Numbered from the stretch's first letter, positions 16,111-28,000 are shown. The stretch is DNA of 64,000 nt from Ruminococcus flavefaciens (GCF_900143025.1 NZ_FRCT01000007.1:62001-126000), one strand, 5' to 3'. The notes: a model not told the origin generated them from the sequence alone. Translations and numbers: made by a program.

Positions 16111-18015
16111 TACCTGCCGCCGTGTCCGCATTTCTGCGGTCATGCGCCTGATATTGATGCTCTGAACACATTGTTAGAAAGAGACAGCAAGGTGTTTGTG
16201 ACAGGCTTTCCCTGTATTGGGAAAAGTGAGTTCGTTCGTGCCTACATAGAAAAATACGGCTCTCAATATAAGAAGATCGGATATTATTTCTATAACGGCA
16301 GTCTGCGCCGTGTCATTTCAAATATGAACTCGGAAGTGCCTGTTTCGCTTAGTGATGCTAATGACGATCTATATATCGGCAGCCTTAATACTCTCCGCAC
16401 ACTTGATGAAAGCACTCTTATCGTCATTGACAATTTTAATATTGGCGTTGAAGATGATGAATGCGTGGACGATATTCCCAAACTGAAATGTAGAGTCATC
16501 TTTACTTCACGCAGGCGGTATGAGGGAGTGACCACATTCAGGTTGAATGGTATCTCCAAAAATGACGGCGTAGAGCTTGCAAAAAAGTTCTTTGATAACC
16601 CCACGCCCTTAGATGAATTTCGGCTTTCGGGCATTGTCTGTATGCTCGGAAGAAACCCTCTTTTCATAGAGATAGTCGGCAAAATGCTGAAAAAGGGCGG
16701 CTGTACGACAGAAAGATTGACCTTTGAGCTTCTCGCCGGAGATTATACCAAATATGATCAGAAAGTGACCTTTACAAAAGACGGCAAGCTCATGAAGGAG
16801 TCGCTCATCGGTGTCCTGATAAATATGTTCGGCTTTTCCGAATTATCGGAACTCCACCGCAAGGTTCTGTGTATGATGCACGTTGCAGTAGAAGCCCCCA
16901 TACGAAAAGATGCAGCCATAGCCATGTTTGGGCTTAACAGTGTTCAGCCGATAGACGATCTGATCGACGCAGGTTTTGTATCGGAGACTTCAAACGGCAT
17001 GATACAGATGAGCCATTTCATATCGGAGATTGTTTTCAGCGTCCTGAAACACGACAAGAATACCTGCCGTGAGCTGATAGACCGAATCAGACTTATTGGC
17101 AATGATGAAAGTATTCAGTACGATTTCGGCGATATAAGAAATATCATAGCTGAGTTTGCATTTTTCCCCATAGTAAAGCCTGCCTCTGAGGCTGTGGAAG
17201 TCGCCTATGACTGTTTCAAATTCTTTTGGCGGATGCATGATGTTGACCGTATGGAAGAACTGAATCAGAGAACCTTTGCCCTGCGTGGACTAAGTGAGCC
17301 GAGACAGCTTGCGATACAAGAGCTGGAAGAAGCCGCTATCGAAGCCGAAAAGAGAAATTATGTCAAGGCATTAGAGATTCAGAAAAATGCTCTTGAAAAG
17401 ATCATGGCACTTGACGATGAATATCTGAAAGCAGAAGCCGCAGGCAGCTATGCCTATTATCTTGACCTTTCGGACACGGCTGATTCCACCGAAGAATTGT
17501 ATGAAGCCTACAAAAGAAGTATTGAACTGTTTGAAGGTCTTGACCTTGATAACGGCGAAAAAGTGGAAGAGTGCCGTGTCATCACCCGTTACGCTCACTT
17601 GCTCCTCATGACCTGTAAAACAGATGAAGCTCTTGCGTAGGCTGACAGAGCCGTTATTACGCATATTCGGATAAGGTCAAGATTACTTCTCAGATACGAA
17701 TCCTATGCCGATGCACTGTATGTCAGAGGATTGTGCCATTTGCTGAAAATGAATGATCGCAGTTCAAAATCCGATCTTTCCAATGCTTTCCACATATATT
17801 TAATGGATCACAAAAGAGAATCCGATTTCATTGAAGACAAGCTCGAATGGGTATTCAATTTCGCCTTAGATGTTGATTCGGATATTATGGAAACGAAGCC
17901 GCTGAAATACCTGTTTGAAGATGAAGATGATTACGATGATGACCTTGATGATGAGGAGGAGGAGTATGATGAGGAGGACACCGAGGAATCCAACTCATCA
18001 GGTGAAATTAAATAG
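16111..18015 (+). pseudogene. STAND/NB-ARC-like ATPase with helical repeats, interrupted by an amber stop
   Basis: The frame is open from 16021 to 18015 except for TAG at 17638-17640. Near the start it reads LPPCPHFCGHAPDIDALNTLL, then the P-loop GFPCIGKSEF (about 16200), Walker B LIVIDNF and a sensor-like RVIFTSRR, followed by winged-helix and TPR-like helical parts and a very acidic tail (from about 17925). These are features of signalling STAND NTPases. No ATG with a ribosome site is seen at the 5' end (first candidate TTG 16171), so the N-terminal effector domain may have been lost at the junction with the surface-protein remnant. After the TAG the frame continues ADRAVITHIRIRSRLLLR in the same register, so one base change explains the break. 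Confidence 0.7.
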
Positions 18016-18759
18016 TCTCAGCAGCACATCTATAACCACCGCAACAGGTGCAGCGTAGTAAAGAAGATCTCCTATCGTTCTGACAGTGCAGAACCGCTTC
18101 ACCGACTCACTTATCTGTTTTGAAGCATTTTTCGCCGCTATTGTTGCCGATTTCACGCTATCGGTGCAAGAAGTAATATCCTTCTCCATCTGATCGCTGT
18201 TTGCCTGCACATACTGCATCAGCTCGTTGATAGCTTCCTTCTCCTGCGCCTTGACCTGATGATAGATGCTGTAAACGCTGTCAGAGACCTCTGTCCTGAC
18301 GCTTTTTGCGTACTGTTCTTGCAGGCTCAGATTCTGCATCTGATGTTCGGACAACCTTTGTATTTCGCCGTTTATAGCTGTCGAATAGTTCTTCAAAAGT
18401 TGGCACATCTTTAGCGTTGCCGTTACCAGAAGGAGAACCCTCTCGTCCCTCTGAGCGTCCACCGAGGATACTCCGATCTCCTCCGCCATTTCCCGAACTC
18501 TCGTTTCGATTGCGTTCAGTTCCGGAAGCGGTGTTTCCTGTTTGTGCGGTTTCTGAGATTCCATTACTGCTGCCCCCTGTCTCTGTGCCTTGCGTGATTG
18601 TTCGTACTCCCTGTGGATACGCTCCGCTTCTTTTATCATCTGTTCCCGTGTGAAGTACGCCGTTTGCTGTTTGGGTTCTGTCTGCGGTTTGGGTGGTGTC
18701 GGCGGTGAGGGCTTCGGCTCTTTCGGCTTCTTGTCCTCGCTGAATCTTGGTAAGCTCAT
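17998..18759 (-). CDS. coiled-coil membrane protein overprinted on the relaxase 3' end
   Basis: 253 residues; GAAAGGAA precedes the ATG at 18759. Pro/Lys-rich N-terminus, a long helical middle (about 60-220), and a C-terminal hydrophobic segment (LLYYAAPVAVVIDVLL). Its first 479 bases overlap the relaxase reading frame in another phase. The arrangement resembles ColE1-type plasmids, where mbeB and mbeD lie inside mbeA. A mobilisation accessory role is inferred from this arrangement; sequence identity to MbeB was not checked. This frame is intact although the relaxase frame is not. Confidence 0.65.
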   Translation of the reverse strand: MSLPRFSEDKKPKEPKPSPPTPPKPQTEPKQQTAYFTREQMIKEAERIHREYEQSRKAQRQGAAVMESQKPHKQETPLPELNAIETRVREMAEEIGVSSVDAQRDERVLLLVTATLKMCQLLKNYSTAINGEIQRLSEHQMQNLSLQEQYAKSVRTEVSDSVYSIYHQVKAQEKEAINELMQYVQANSDQMEKDITSCTDSVKSATIAAKNASKQISESVKRFCTVRTIGDLLYYAAPVAVVIDVLLRLFNFT

Positions 18760-19576
18760 ATTTGATTCCTTTCACTGTATATTTGTCACCCAGCTTACTG
18801 CCTCTGACCGAGACAAGTTTACCGCTTTTATTGGTATAATTTGGGTGACGGTAGGATATGGTGTTGCCCTTGACACGGCACTCAACATGATAATGCTTCA
18901 TTAAGGCAGCTACCACATCTTCTAAGGTCTTGTTGTTCGGATCGGCACACTCGATTCTGATAACCTACCGAAATTCATCTTTGAAGGTCTCCTTGCCTTT
19001 GGCTTTCATTTGCTTTTCGGCAAATGTTTCCTTGTCACGGTCGGGATTATCATTATAATAATCCTTGCGGACAGAGTTGGTAAGACCTCGCTTCATGCAC
19101 TGCTCCCCGAAAAACTAACACATGGTCTGCAAGTCCTTCTGACTGCGGCGGTATGCCTTGCCTGTCTCAATGTGACAATTGCCCACAAGAAAATGGACGT
19201 GCTTGTGCGGTTTGTCGGTATGGACTGCGAACATGACCTGATAGCCGTCAAAAAACTTCTCGGCGAACTCCTTTGCAATATTGAACACTTCTTCAAAGGT
19301 CAGCTTATCATTATCATCGGGTGAGAACGACAGCGACATCTTGAATGCACGGTTCGTCCGCTTGTTATCACGCTTGCCGAACAACTTTCGTGTGGTGAGT
19401 ATGTCGCAGGAATAAATGTTGCGGTCACAGTTCATCTCCCAACACAAGTGCGGTGCAGTTTTTATGACACCTGCCTGCTGTTGTTCGGGCAGCTCACCCA
19501 GCATATACCGTGAAGCCCGGTCAAGCTGTATCTGCGATTTGCAGGGCTTGTAATCTACGTTGACATTTCCGTACAT
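18281..19576 (-). pseudogene. mobA: MOB-type relaxase with two in-frame amber stops
   Basis: 431 codons in one frame, starting at ATG 19576 (TGATG overlap with mobC). The relaxase core is in the first 140 residues: an ASRYMLGEL segment that may hold the catalytic Tyr, and the metal-binding histidine triad HTDKPHKHVHFLV. TAG codons interrupt the frame at 19115-19117 and 18962-18964; between them it reads FFGEQCMKRGLTNSVRKDYY, so no frameshift is needed. The C-terminal part is Gly/Thr-rich and overprinted by the coiled-coil gene. With the stops read through it would be a normal mobilisation nuclease; as it stands only the N-terminal catalytic piece of about 153 residues would be made. Confidence 0.8.
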
Positions 19577-19929
19577 CAGCTACTGCCCTTGATTGAAAAC
19601 TTCGGGTTATCCAGAAATGCAAGTATCCGCTTCATAACAGCTTCGTTGGTAATTCGGATAGCCCCGATCTCGGCTCTCACCTTGCTGTCCTGCCCGATGT
19701 TGGAGTAGTAGGCAAGCTGATTGAGGTTCGTGCCGATCTTGCGAATCTCGTGGATAAGCGGTGCAATGTCATCTGCCACGCTGTAAATCCTTACCTCGCT
19801 GTCCTGAATCGCACTCATCAGATAGTCGGTCTTGCTCAGACCGCTTGCTTCATGCTTGGTGTTCCATAGCTGAAGCTCCTCTTCAGTCAGTTTCAGGCTG
19901 ATCGAGTGATAGCGCCTGCGATTTGGCAT
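19576..19929 (-). CDS. mobC: MobC-like mobilisation accessory protein
   Basis: 117 residues from ATG 19929 with AAAGGAGC upstream. The N-terminus NRRRYHSISLKLTEEELQLW is ribbon-helix-helix-like (DNA binding), and the C-terminal half contains IRKIGTNLNQLAYYSN, the signature seen in MobC/relaxosome proteins. It would bind oriT and help the relaxase open the strands. It overlaps mobA by TGATG. A longer frame upstream runs into a mobile 63-bp repeat and is not used. Confidence 0.85.
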   Translation of the reverse strand: MPNRRRYHSISLKLTEEELQLWNTKHEASGLSKTDYLMSAIQDSEVRIYSVADDIAPLIHEIRKIGTNLNQLAYYSNIGQDSKVRAEIGAIRITNEAVMKRILAFLDNPKFSIKGSS

Positions 19930-19980
19930 AGTCGCTCCTTTCTGCCGCTGTGCGGCTCTTGGGGAAGGTCTCGGAGGGGG

Positions 19981-20043
19981 TGCGGGTGTCCGGTGGACAC
20001 CTCTGCCGAAGGCAGAAGCACCGACCGAGGCGACAACCGAGAC
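19981..20043 (+). repeat. 63-bp mobile repeat, copy 1
   Basis: Begins TGCGGGTGTCC and ends CCGAGAC. It contains two hairpins, GGTGTCC-GGT-GGACACC and TCTGCC-GAA-GGCAGA. It is nearly identical to 21311-21371 in inverted orientation. Confidence 0.9.
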
Positions 20044-20351
20044 ACGCCCTCTGAGCTGGGAGACCAATGTGTCACTACATTGGTACTACCAGCCCGGCGC
20101 AATCCGACGGGTCACGGTCTTGTTGTTACAAGACATCACGGCGATAAGCCGTTTTTTCATAAGCAATTCTCTCCGCCAATTGCGTTCGAGTCTGCAAATT
20201 CATCTGTGATATTTGCAGGCTTTCTTTTTTCGCATAAAATGCTATCGGGCATTTTTGCGGTTTACCCTCGATTTTTCCACTGTCTATTGATTTGTTGCTA
20301 TTGTTGTAACACTCCGATATTAGTACGGTGAAAAAGCTGTTTCAAGCAGTA
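20044..20351. promoter_or_regulatory. mobC-parR intergenic region, candidate oriT
   Basis: No gene seen. Upstream of mobC lie a perfect hairpin CCAATGT-AGTGAC-ACATTGG (about 20067-20087), the GC-rich stretch CCAGCCCGGCGCAATCCGAC, and CTTG-TTGTTA-CAAG. Such inverted repeats beside mobC/mobA are where oriT normally lies. A nic site was not identified. Confidence 0.4.
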
Positions 20352-20816
20352 TCAGCCGCCGATAAAATCAAAATCAATACCGGAATAATCGTCATCATCG
20401 GCAGTTTTTTTGTCCTCCGTGACATTGTTATAGCCGTCCTCGGCATATCCTCTGCTGTTCTCCGTTCCTACGGAGACAGCCTGCATCGGTGCTGTCTGCA
20501 TAGGGTAGCCCCTGTTCAGACTGAGCATTAGACTTGCAAGGAACTTCGGCATTTCAGCGATAAATGCCTTGCCCACCTCCGATACGATCTGCTCCACAAA
20601 ACGCTCCTCACGCTGACGGGTCTCGAAATAAGGATCATCGGCAAGTTTCCACATACGGTCAAAGTAGTCATTGACCGCTGTAATGGCTGCCACATTGGTG
20701 GACTTGATCTTATCCTTATCATAGTTATGGAGATAGTTCCAGGCTTTGGCGTGTTCGGGGTTCTCCATATTGAACCGGAAACAGGTTGTCCTGACGTACT
20801 CTCTGTCCTTGCCCAT
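20352..20816 (-). CDS. parR: ParR-like plasmid partition DNA-binding protein
   Basis: 154 residues from ATG 20816, chosen for AGGAGG upstream in the end of the parM frame. The N-terminal part (KDREYVRTTCFRFNMENPEHAKAWNYLH) resembles a ribbon-helix-helix region, and the acidic C-terminal end DDDYSGIDFDFIG is typical of the ParR segment that contacts the filament. It lies directly downstream of the actin-like parM as in type II partition operons. The family call rests on this pairing and end composition. Confidence 0.65.
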   Translation of the reverse strand: MGKDREYVRTTCFRFNMENPEHAKAWNYLHNYDKDKIKSTNVAAITAVNDYFDRMWKLADDPYFETRQREERFVEQIVSEVGKAFIAEMPKFLASLMLSLNRGYPMQTAPMQAVSVGTENSRGYAEDGYNNVTEDKKTADDDDYSGIDFDFIGG

Positions 20817-20817
20817 A

Positions 20818-21797
20818 TCACTTACCCTCCTTCCTGAGCTGTGCGACAGCGAAAAACTCATAGCCCTTAGCCGATGCACATATATCTCCGATGATAGTCA
20901 CTCTGTCCTTATCATAGCTTCCGAAATTTTCTATCAGCTTTCCACCGCCGCCCGTGATGTAAAGACGCATCATCTTCGGGTCATATTCATACTTGCGGAG
21001 CAGAGCGAAAATGCTCTCGGCATACTCGGAAATCGCCTGACGGAGAACCTCGGCGTACTCGCTGTCAATGTCGGCTGTTCCGTAGCGGATCATGCTCTGA
21101 ATAATCGTCTCGTCCACGGTGACACCCAGCTTGTTCATCATCGCATTGGATGCAGCCTTTACACACTGATTCACACCCATTTTCTCGGTGTAGGTCTTGG
21201 TGTTGATAACCTTGCGGTTGCTGACAAAAATGATGTTGACCGTTCCGTTGCCGATATCAGCGATCATGCTCAGACCTGTCATCTCATTCAGCTTCTCCAC
21301 CACGGCAGCGGTCTCGGCTGTCGCCTCGGTCGGTGCTTCTGCTTCGCAGAGGTGTCCACCGGACACCCGCACCCCTGCGGATAAACATAGCACCCGATAA
21401 TGCGGACGGAGTAGAGCTTTTCCTCGTATTTGAAATCCACGCTCTCCCTCTGGAGCATATACTGACGGAAACTCTCACGCTGTCTTCCTACCCAGGTAAT
21501 CGGCAGTCCCACGGCGAGGTAAACCTTAGCCGATGTGATACCCTCACGGTTCAGCTCACGGGCGATGCCCATAAGCGTGAAAAGGTAGTTGTCATCGTCC
21601 TGCCACTTATCGGCAAGATATTCCTTGTGTCCCTCACCGATCTGATAATAGTTTCCCTCAAAGAAAAGAGTGTTCTTTGTAAAGGTCGGTGCGGCATCGA
21701 GTTTGGTGATGCCCGTCGGCGTGACCGTATTGGCGGTCTTGATGTTTCCGTAACCGTGGTCGATGCCAACGATCAGGAAGTCGTTGTAATGCTTCAT
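20818..21797 (-). pseudogene. parM: ParM-like actin filament protein, split by a mobile repeat
   Basis: The N-terminal half starts at ATG 21797 (CGGAGGT upstream) and has the actin-fold phosphate-1 motif VGIDHGYGNIKTAN; it runs to VYPQG. The C-terminal half resumes at AAVVEKLNEM and has the phosphate-2 motif IADIGNGTVNII and the adenosine-loop ITGGGGKLIENFG. Between them sits the 61-bp repeat (21311-21371), which puts the halves in different frames. Uninterrupted, it would be a plasmid-segregation ATPase of about 300 residues. The intact parR after it shows an originally complete type II partition cassette. Confidence 0.8.
21311..21371 (-). repeat. 61-bp mobile repeat, copy 2, inside parM
   Basis: Inverted copy of 19981-20043: the same sequence except that one hairpin loop is two bases shorter (TCTGC-GAA-GCAGA) and a substitution lies near the end. 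It breaks the parM frame right after codons for YPQG. Confidence 0.9.
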
Positions 21798-22013
21798 TAG
21801 CATACCTCCGATTATATTATTTGGTCTCGGCGGTTTCCGTTTGCTGTGCCTTGACCACAATTCCAGTATAGCAGATATTTCGATGTTTGTGGTGGGCAGA
21901 ATGTTGGCAAGATGTTGGCAGAAATTTGCGCCAACATTTTTGCGGGGGGAATAGCATACAGTTACTTCAATATATCATATTAGGCATATGGATATAGTAG
22001 GCTATGGCGCGTA

Positions 22014-22051
22014 TATAAAAAAACGAGATACAGATTTTGCTCTGTATCTCG
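22014..22051 (-). terminator. terminator of the adhesin operon
   Basis: An 11-bp perfect stem CGAGATACAGA / TCTGTATCTCG with loop TTTTGC; seven T follow on the minus strand. It lies 19 bases past the adhesin stop. Confidence 0.9.
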
Positions 22052-22069
22052 TCTTATCGTTATGAGGTT

Positions 22070-25000
22070 TCATTTTATTACGCTCGGCTCGACTTTGGCA
22101 TTAGTGTAGATCAAATGATCAGTTGCATATGAAGATTTTGAATATGTCGTACTGCCAAGTGTATTGCAAGTTACCGCCGTAAGCGATACTTTATAGTTAG
22201 AATACTTGAAGCCTCCATTGTTAAATGCTTCATCTCCTGTCAGAACATCGTAACTGATCGGGAATAGATATATTCCATCAGCTTGTGTACTTAGCTGATC
22301 TTTCTTCACCCAAAGCCTGATCTTGCCTCCGGTCGTATCGACCTTAACACCCGTATTGGTTTGCACCGCATCAGTCTTTGTTTGGTCGAACAGTACATTA
22401 GTACCGATTCCGTCTATTTTGATGTTCTTGAGATAGTCGGTAATGGCAACACTGCTTGTATAATTATCCCATTTACCATAAAGCTCCATAGTGAGTTCGA
22501 TGTATTCATCAGAGTTTTTCAGGTTTCGGGTATCATACACTGCATTTGTATCTACAAACGATAACGTATTGCCCAGCTCTACAGCATTCTTTCCAAGATA
22601 GCTATACGGTCCGGCTGGATCACTTTTTGTTTCGACAACCATATAATTCAAGGATGCCTTCGTATCATCAGCGGTATAGTACCGTATTCCTGCCGCCTCT
22701 CCATTTGAATAGTTATCTTCTTTGCGTTCCGAAGTAGCACTATATGCAGCACTTTCTACCGATGACGATATGTTTGAATAACCTATAACTTTAGTTCCGA
22801 TATTGTCATCAACGCCTTCGCCCTTTTTAGGGAACTGATAGCTTAGATCATTGGCAGAGTAAGCAAGGTCATACTTGACACGAAGTGTAACAGCATTGCC
22901 GTTGCTTGTATCTGCAAGATAGCCGATCAGGTTTTCGTTATTGCGAAGTTCTATCTGCGTATCTTTATTCGGATCATAGAGATATTCAGGGTTATCGATT
23001 TTGTAGCTATCGCTCTCTATAGTATCGTCTGTGATGATGCCCGCCTTGATATAGTATGCTCCTTCTCGGTCGCCTATACTCAATCCGGCTTCGGGAACGA
23101 TACCAATTTCCGAATCTTTTTGAATATCTTCCAGCATATCATAGGTTTGAACGAAAGTCTGATAAATCTTGGAGGTACTGAGATTGTTGCCCATATTGCC
23201 GCCGATACCAGCGCTCTTAGCAGTTTGTGTAAGCGAGATGTTTGCGGTCATTGTTACAGTAAGGAAGTTATTATCCTTATCCATGAGCTGAATACCGTGC
23301 TTTCTCGGCTCTACCTCAAGAGTAAGATCGTTGACATAGAGATCACCTATGAACAGATGAACGACCTGACTTTTGTTCAGTATTTTGTTTGGTCTCCAAG
23401 TATCATCTCCATCCGGCTTCGGGAAGCTCTCCTTCGAGGATATTTCATAGTGATATATCGTGGTGTCGTTACTCTTGGGAGTAAAAATACTTAGGTAATA
23501 TCGTTCGGCTTTAGGGTAAGTAACACTCGTAACTGAATACCTTTCCGCTCCGCTCGGGATTACGTCTTCGCTGACATAAGCATAGAATTTTCCATCTGCT
23601 CCCTTTACAGTTGCAGGATATGATTTTGTACCTATAGTTAACGTTTCCGATCTTCCTTCAGAATCGGTTTTCAAAAGTTTTCCGCCCTCATCTCCTTCTA
23701 TGGTAACAGTCATCAGATCATTAAGCGGAACAGGTGTATAATGCTCTGTTCGCTCTGCATCAGAAGTGAAGTCGATGAGGTCTACAGATGCTCCACTTGG
23801 CGGAGTATCAAGATAGTATCTCTTGTCGCCGTTCGATGCATCAACAAGCACCATTTTTGTATTGGCAGGCCATGCTCCGGTCTGATTGTTAAGAATAAGG
23901 CTCTTGGAGTAGTTAGTCAATACGCTGTCGCCGCTGTTGATAGATGCTTTCCATTCGTCTACTGTTCTTGTATACTGGTACTCAAATTTCAGCGTTACAG
24001 GGTTTCCGAGATTCTCAAACATGGTATTGCCATAATATATGTATGCTGAGGTAAAGTAGTCAGTATTGGAAGCAAACGAAGCTGTAAAGTTAAATTGCAG
24101 CAGCTTTTTCACATAGATCGGTACATAAAGATGATATGCCACCTTGGAGCTGTCATTCGGATCTATGAATTTGATGTCCATAAGTGTAAACTGTGGGATT
24201 ACACCAGTATCAACATCATCGGCTGTCATCCTGAAATAGTCTTTACCGCCAGAATTGTATTTTTTCAGGCAGCCGCTCGCTGTGTCGGTGTTCACCTCGA
24301 AAGATGAACCGTTCCATATACACTTGTGCAAACCGACCTCATATACACCTGTAAGATCAGTTTCGTAGCCATAGGTCGTATTTGTCAACATATGCAGATA
24401 ATCATCTATCATTGGCGTGATAGCCATATAATCAGTGTCATCAACAACAAGCAATGGGAAGTTCGGCAGACCTGCATAGTTATTATATTCTTTAGCGGAA
24501 TTTGAGATGTGGTCTGTTACCGTTTTTTTCTGTTCAGTCGTAAGTGCCGCAGCATAGCTGTATCTTTTATTCTTTTCAGATGTAATATCGTCTATAATAT
24601 GCTTAAATGTTGAAGCATCATAGAACGCCGAACTTACTCCGTCACCGGTTAGAAACTGAGAAGCAGATATGTTGAACTTCGGTGATGTAGAAACATAGGG
24701 GCGGAAGTTGTCACTGCTTTCAACATTAGTACCGCTCGTGGTCACATTCGAGAATTTATCATTTTTATTTGAAAGTGCCTTACCGTCATAGTCAGCAAAA
24801 ATAACATAACCGCCGTCACCGTATATATTATCTGCAAAATAGCAATTTCCGACAATATCATTCTCCATGTCTGCATCTGTACCTTGTCTTGAAAAGCCGG
24901 CAAGTTTTATGAATGGCGTGTTGGTTTCGTTATTTCGATTGATATTGCCATAGTTTAACATATTTGGTCTTTTTTTAACAACATAGCCACATATGTGCCC

Positions 25001-28000
25001 GGATTTGTCTGTAGTAGCACCATTTGTTATTGAAGACAATGTAACGTTATTCAGAAGAATATTGTATCCGATAAGAGGATTGATGATCTCGCCCGCAAGT
25101 CCGCCAGCTATTTTATCTGATTTTATTTTACAGTCCTTGACCTCAATATTTTTTAGAACTAATGGCTTCTGCTCGCAAGAACCTCTGAAGCCTATAACAC
25201 CACCTGCACCATTTTTACCCGAGATTGTATAGTTTTCTACCAAGCAGCGGTCAAATGTAAATTCTCGACTTCCGTCTCCAACTCCAGTTCTTGGATCAGA
25301 ACTTGCAATAAGTCCTCCTGCATAATCATTTGTGCTTTCGATTGTTGAACCAAGAGGACTGTAAAGATTAACATTGACTGCTCGTGCAGGGGTATAGGTT
25401 GTTGGAAATGCCACCAGTCCGCCGGCAGCTAATTCAGATGTGACAGACAAATTATAGAAATCACAATTCTCAATGCTGATACCTTTACACTTGTTCATGA
25501 TACCAACTACGCCGCCGGTAAAGACATCACCTTTACTCATTACTGTCTGTGTTTTATCCTCTGTTCCAATAATGATATTCTTAAAATAATTTGTAGGATT
25601 GCTACTCAAAGTAGAATCAGAATCCACACTATTTTGACCCGCTCTCATCATACCAACAAAACCGCCGACACCATAGTCATAGTAATAATCACTATTCCTT
25701 GATTCCGTATCGCATACTACTTTTGTAAGGTTAAATGTATGCTTATTCATATCTACTTTAGCGTAGCCCTTATTGATCTTTCCGATAAGTCCGCCAACGC
25801 AGGTTCTGCCATGTACTCTAATGTCTTTCGAGTTGTATACAGAAATGTCCCCACTTACAGTATAGTTGAGCGTGTATAAAGTATTACCATTGTTTGTAAA
25901 AAAGCCCGTCATTCCGCCGCTATGGCTTATTCCAAGTACATCAATATTATTAAGAATTGTATTATTTGCAGTTAGATTTCCTTTTATCGTACCGATAAGC
26001 ATTCCTGCACATAAATAATTGTAGTATGCAGTATTTGAATCGTTATGATTACTATCATTGGAAATCTCTTTACAGGTTTTAGTCATCGTTTTCCCGTCTT
26101 TGTCGTTTATCAGATCAGTCTTGACACTTCCTGTCAAATAGAGATTCGTAACTGAAAGCGCATGCGTTGTATAGTTGATAAGACCCAATCCACCCTGATA
26201 ATTACCATTCGGGAGATATCCGGTAAAAGTGCCGGAAGTTTCAGGGTGATAATCAAAATCACGATCATAATAATAATAATACGTTCCCTGCTCAACCGTT
26301 GCGCCGTTTCCAGTGAGGGTAGATATCTTCATACGATAATAATCGTTATTCTGGAAGATATTTCCGATTCCTTTGTAGCCGTCGGGGAGAACATATCGTG
26401 TGTTTTGGGTAAGTGTGATCGTAGTATTGTTTGCACCACTGATATCAGTAGTGCCGGAGGTATAGTTATGCATCAACCAACCTACACGTTTGTTCGATGT
26501 GTTGCTCTGTGTCAGATCAGCATGTGCAATACTATAGTCAGAGCCGGTCGTATTAACAGCATCAGGACCAATGTTATTATATGCCGCCCAGCGAGAAACC
26601 TGGTAATTATTTGCATTATAACCAAGCGAATTATTTGACATACCACTGTTCACAAGTAGCGACATAACAAAGAAAGCCTGCCCGTTTGGAACGGATAAAG
26701 TTGTGCTGGTATTACCAAGTTTTTCTTCATTTGCGCTGATATCGGTTATGGAATAGTGCTTGTTGCCGTTTTTCATGGTAACGGCGCCGTTCTCGTTCGT
26801 AAGAGTCTGCTCTGTCTCGCCGCCGGTGAGCTTACGAGTGCCTGTCTCATAAGGTCTGTATGCATTGCTTTCTGTTACAGCAAAACCATTGATAACTCTG
26901 CCGATGATAGGATTTACATACAAATACTGCTTATCATTTTCAGCAACATGGCTGTTTACAGCACTTGTTAATCCCTGAATATCGGTAGCATTCAAGCTGC
27001 TCATTCCACGGAAATAAACACCACCACGCTCAATTACGCCAACATAGCCGCCAACCGGAACAAGTTGTGCCTTGCTTCCGTCTATTGTAATCGTAGTATT
27101 TGTAAAAGCCACAGAAACCGTATCAATAATGTTATCTCCGCCGAGAACCTGACCGATAACTGCACCATAGGCTTTTGCAGAAGGAAATGACCCAGCAGAA
27201 TTTTGAGTAAGATTATCTATTGCTCCGCTCGTAATTGTTCCATTTGCTGTTATGCCCTTATTCACTATAACATTTACATTCTTGACAACAGAACCATTGC
27301 TATATTTGATCAGTGGCTCGCTTGATTTGTTAGTAATAGTATAACCATTACCTGCTATAACGCCACGGAAATAATACTTGCCAGTTGTATCATCTTGAAT
27401 GCTGCCTAAGCCAACAAAGCCATCTGCTATTTCAATATCAGCATTGAGTGAATAATATGCGTGTGCAAGATACTGTCTGACTGTATCTTTATCAAAGCCT
27501 GTACCAGAATACGTAGTCGTTCCGTTTGTTGTGGTAAACTGTCTGAATTTTGAAGTTGAACTATCCCATTTGTACGCTGCATCACCATAGCTGTCCCAAT
27601 CAGCGGCAAGAAGCCCAGTAGCATTGTACTCCGCACTTGAAGACTTTATAGGTAGAATGATCGTACCTGTTGTACCACCGTTTATAATGGCCGCAACGGT
27701 TTCAAGGTCACCAGAAGCCAAAATATATGGATCATTGTAAGTTCCGCAGCCCGAAAGGACTGTAGCACCGTGATTGATTTTAAGCTGATGCGTTTTGTTA
27801 GACTTATTGTACGAAACAGCAACATAAGGAAGAAAACCGTTAAAGTCGAGATAAGTACCTGTAGCGTCATTGCCGTCTATGGGGTTAGTATACCTATTAC
27901 CCTCAATATAGATGCGTTCTTTTCCCGGATATTCAGTATTTGTATCAGTATCTTTATAGCCTACTTCTTTACCGTAAGTAACGCCCAGATATGTTTTATT

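Noticed and set aside
15363..19117. Stop-codon recoding (TAG read as Gln) as the standard code of this region
   Set aside because: Another relic in the window has a TGA and a frameshift, and the Toprim duplicate has a TAG opposite a Lys codon, so ordinary gene decay is simpler. Kept only as a possibility under findings.
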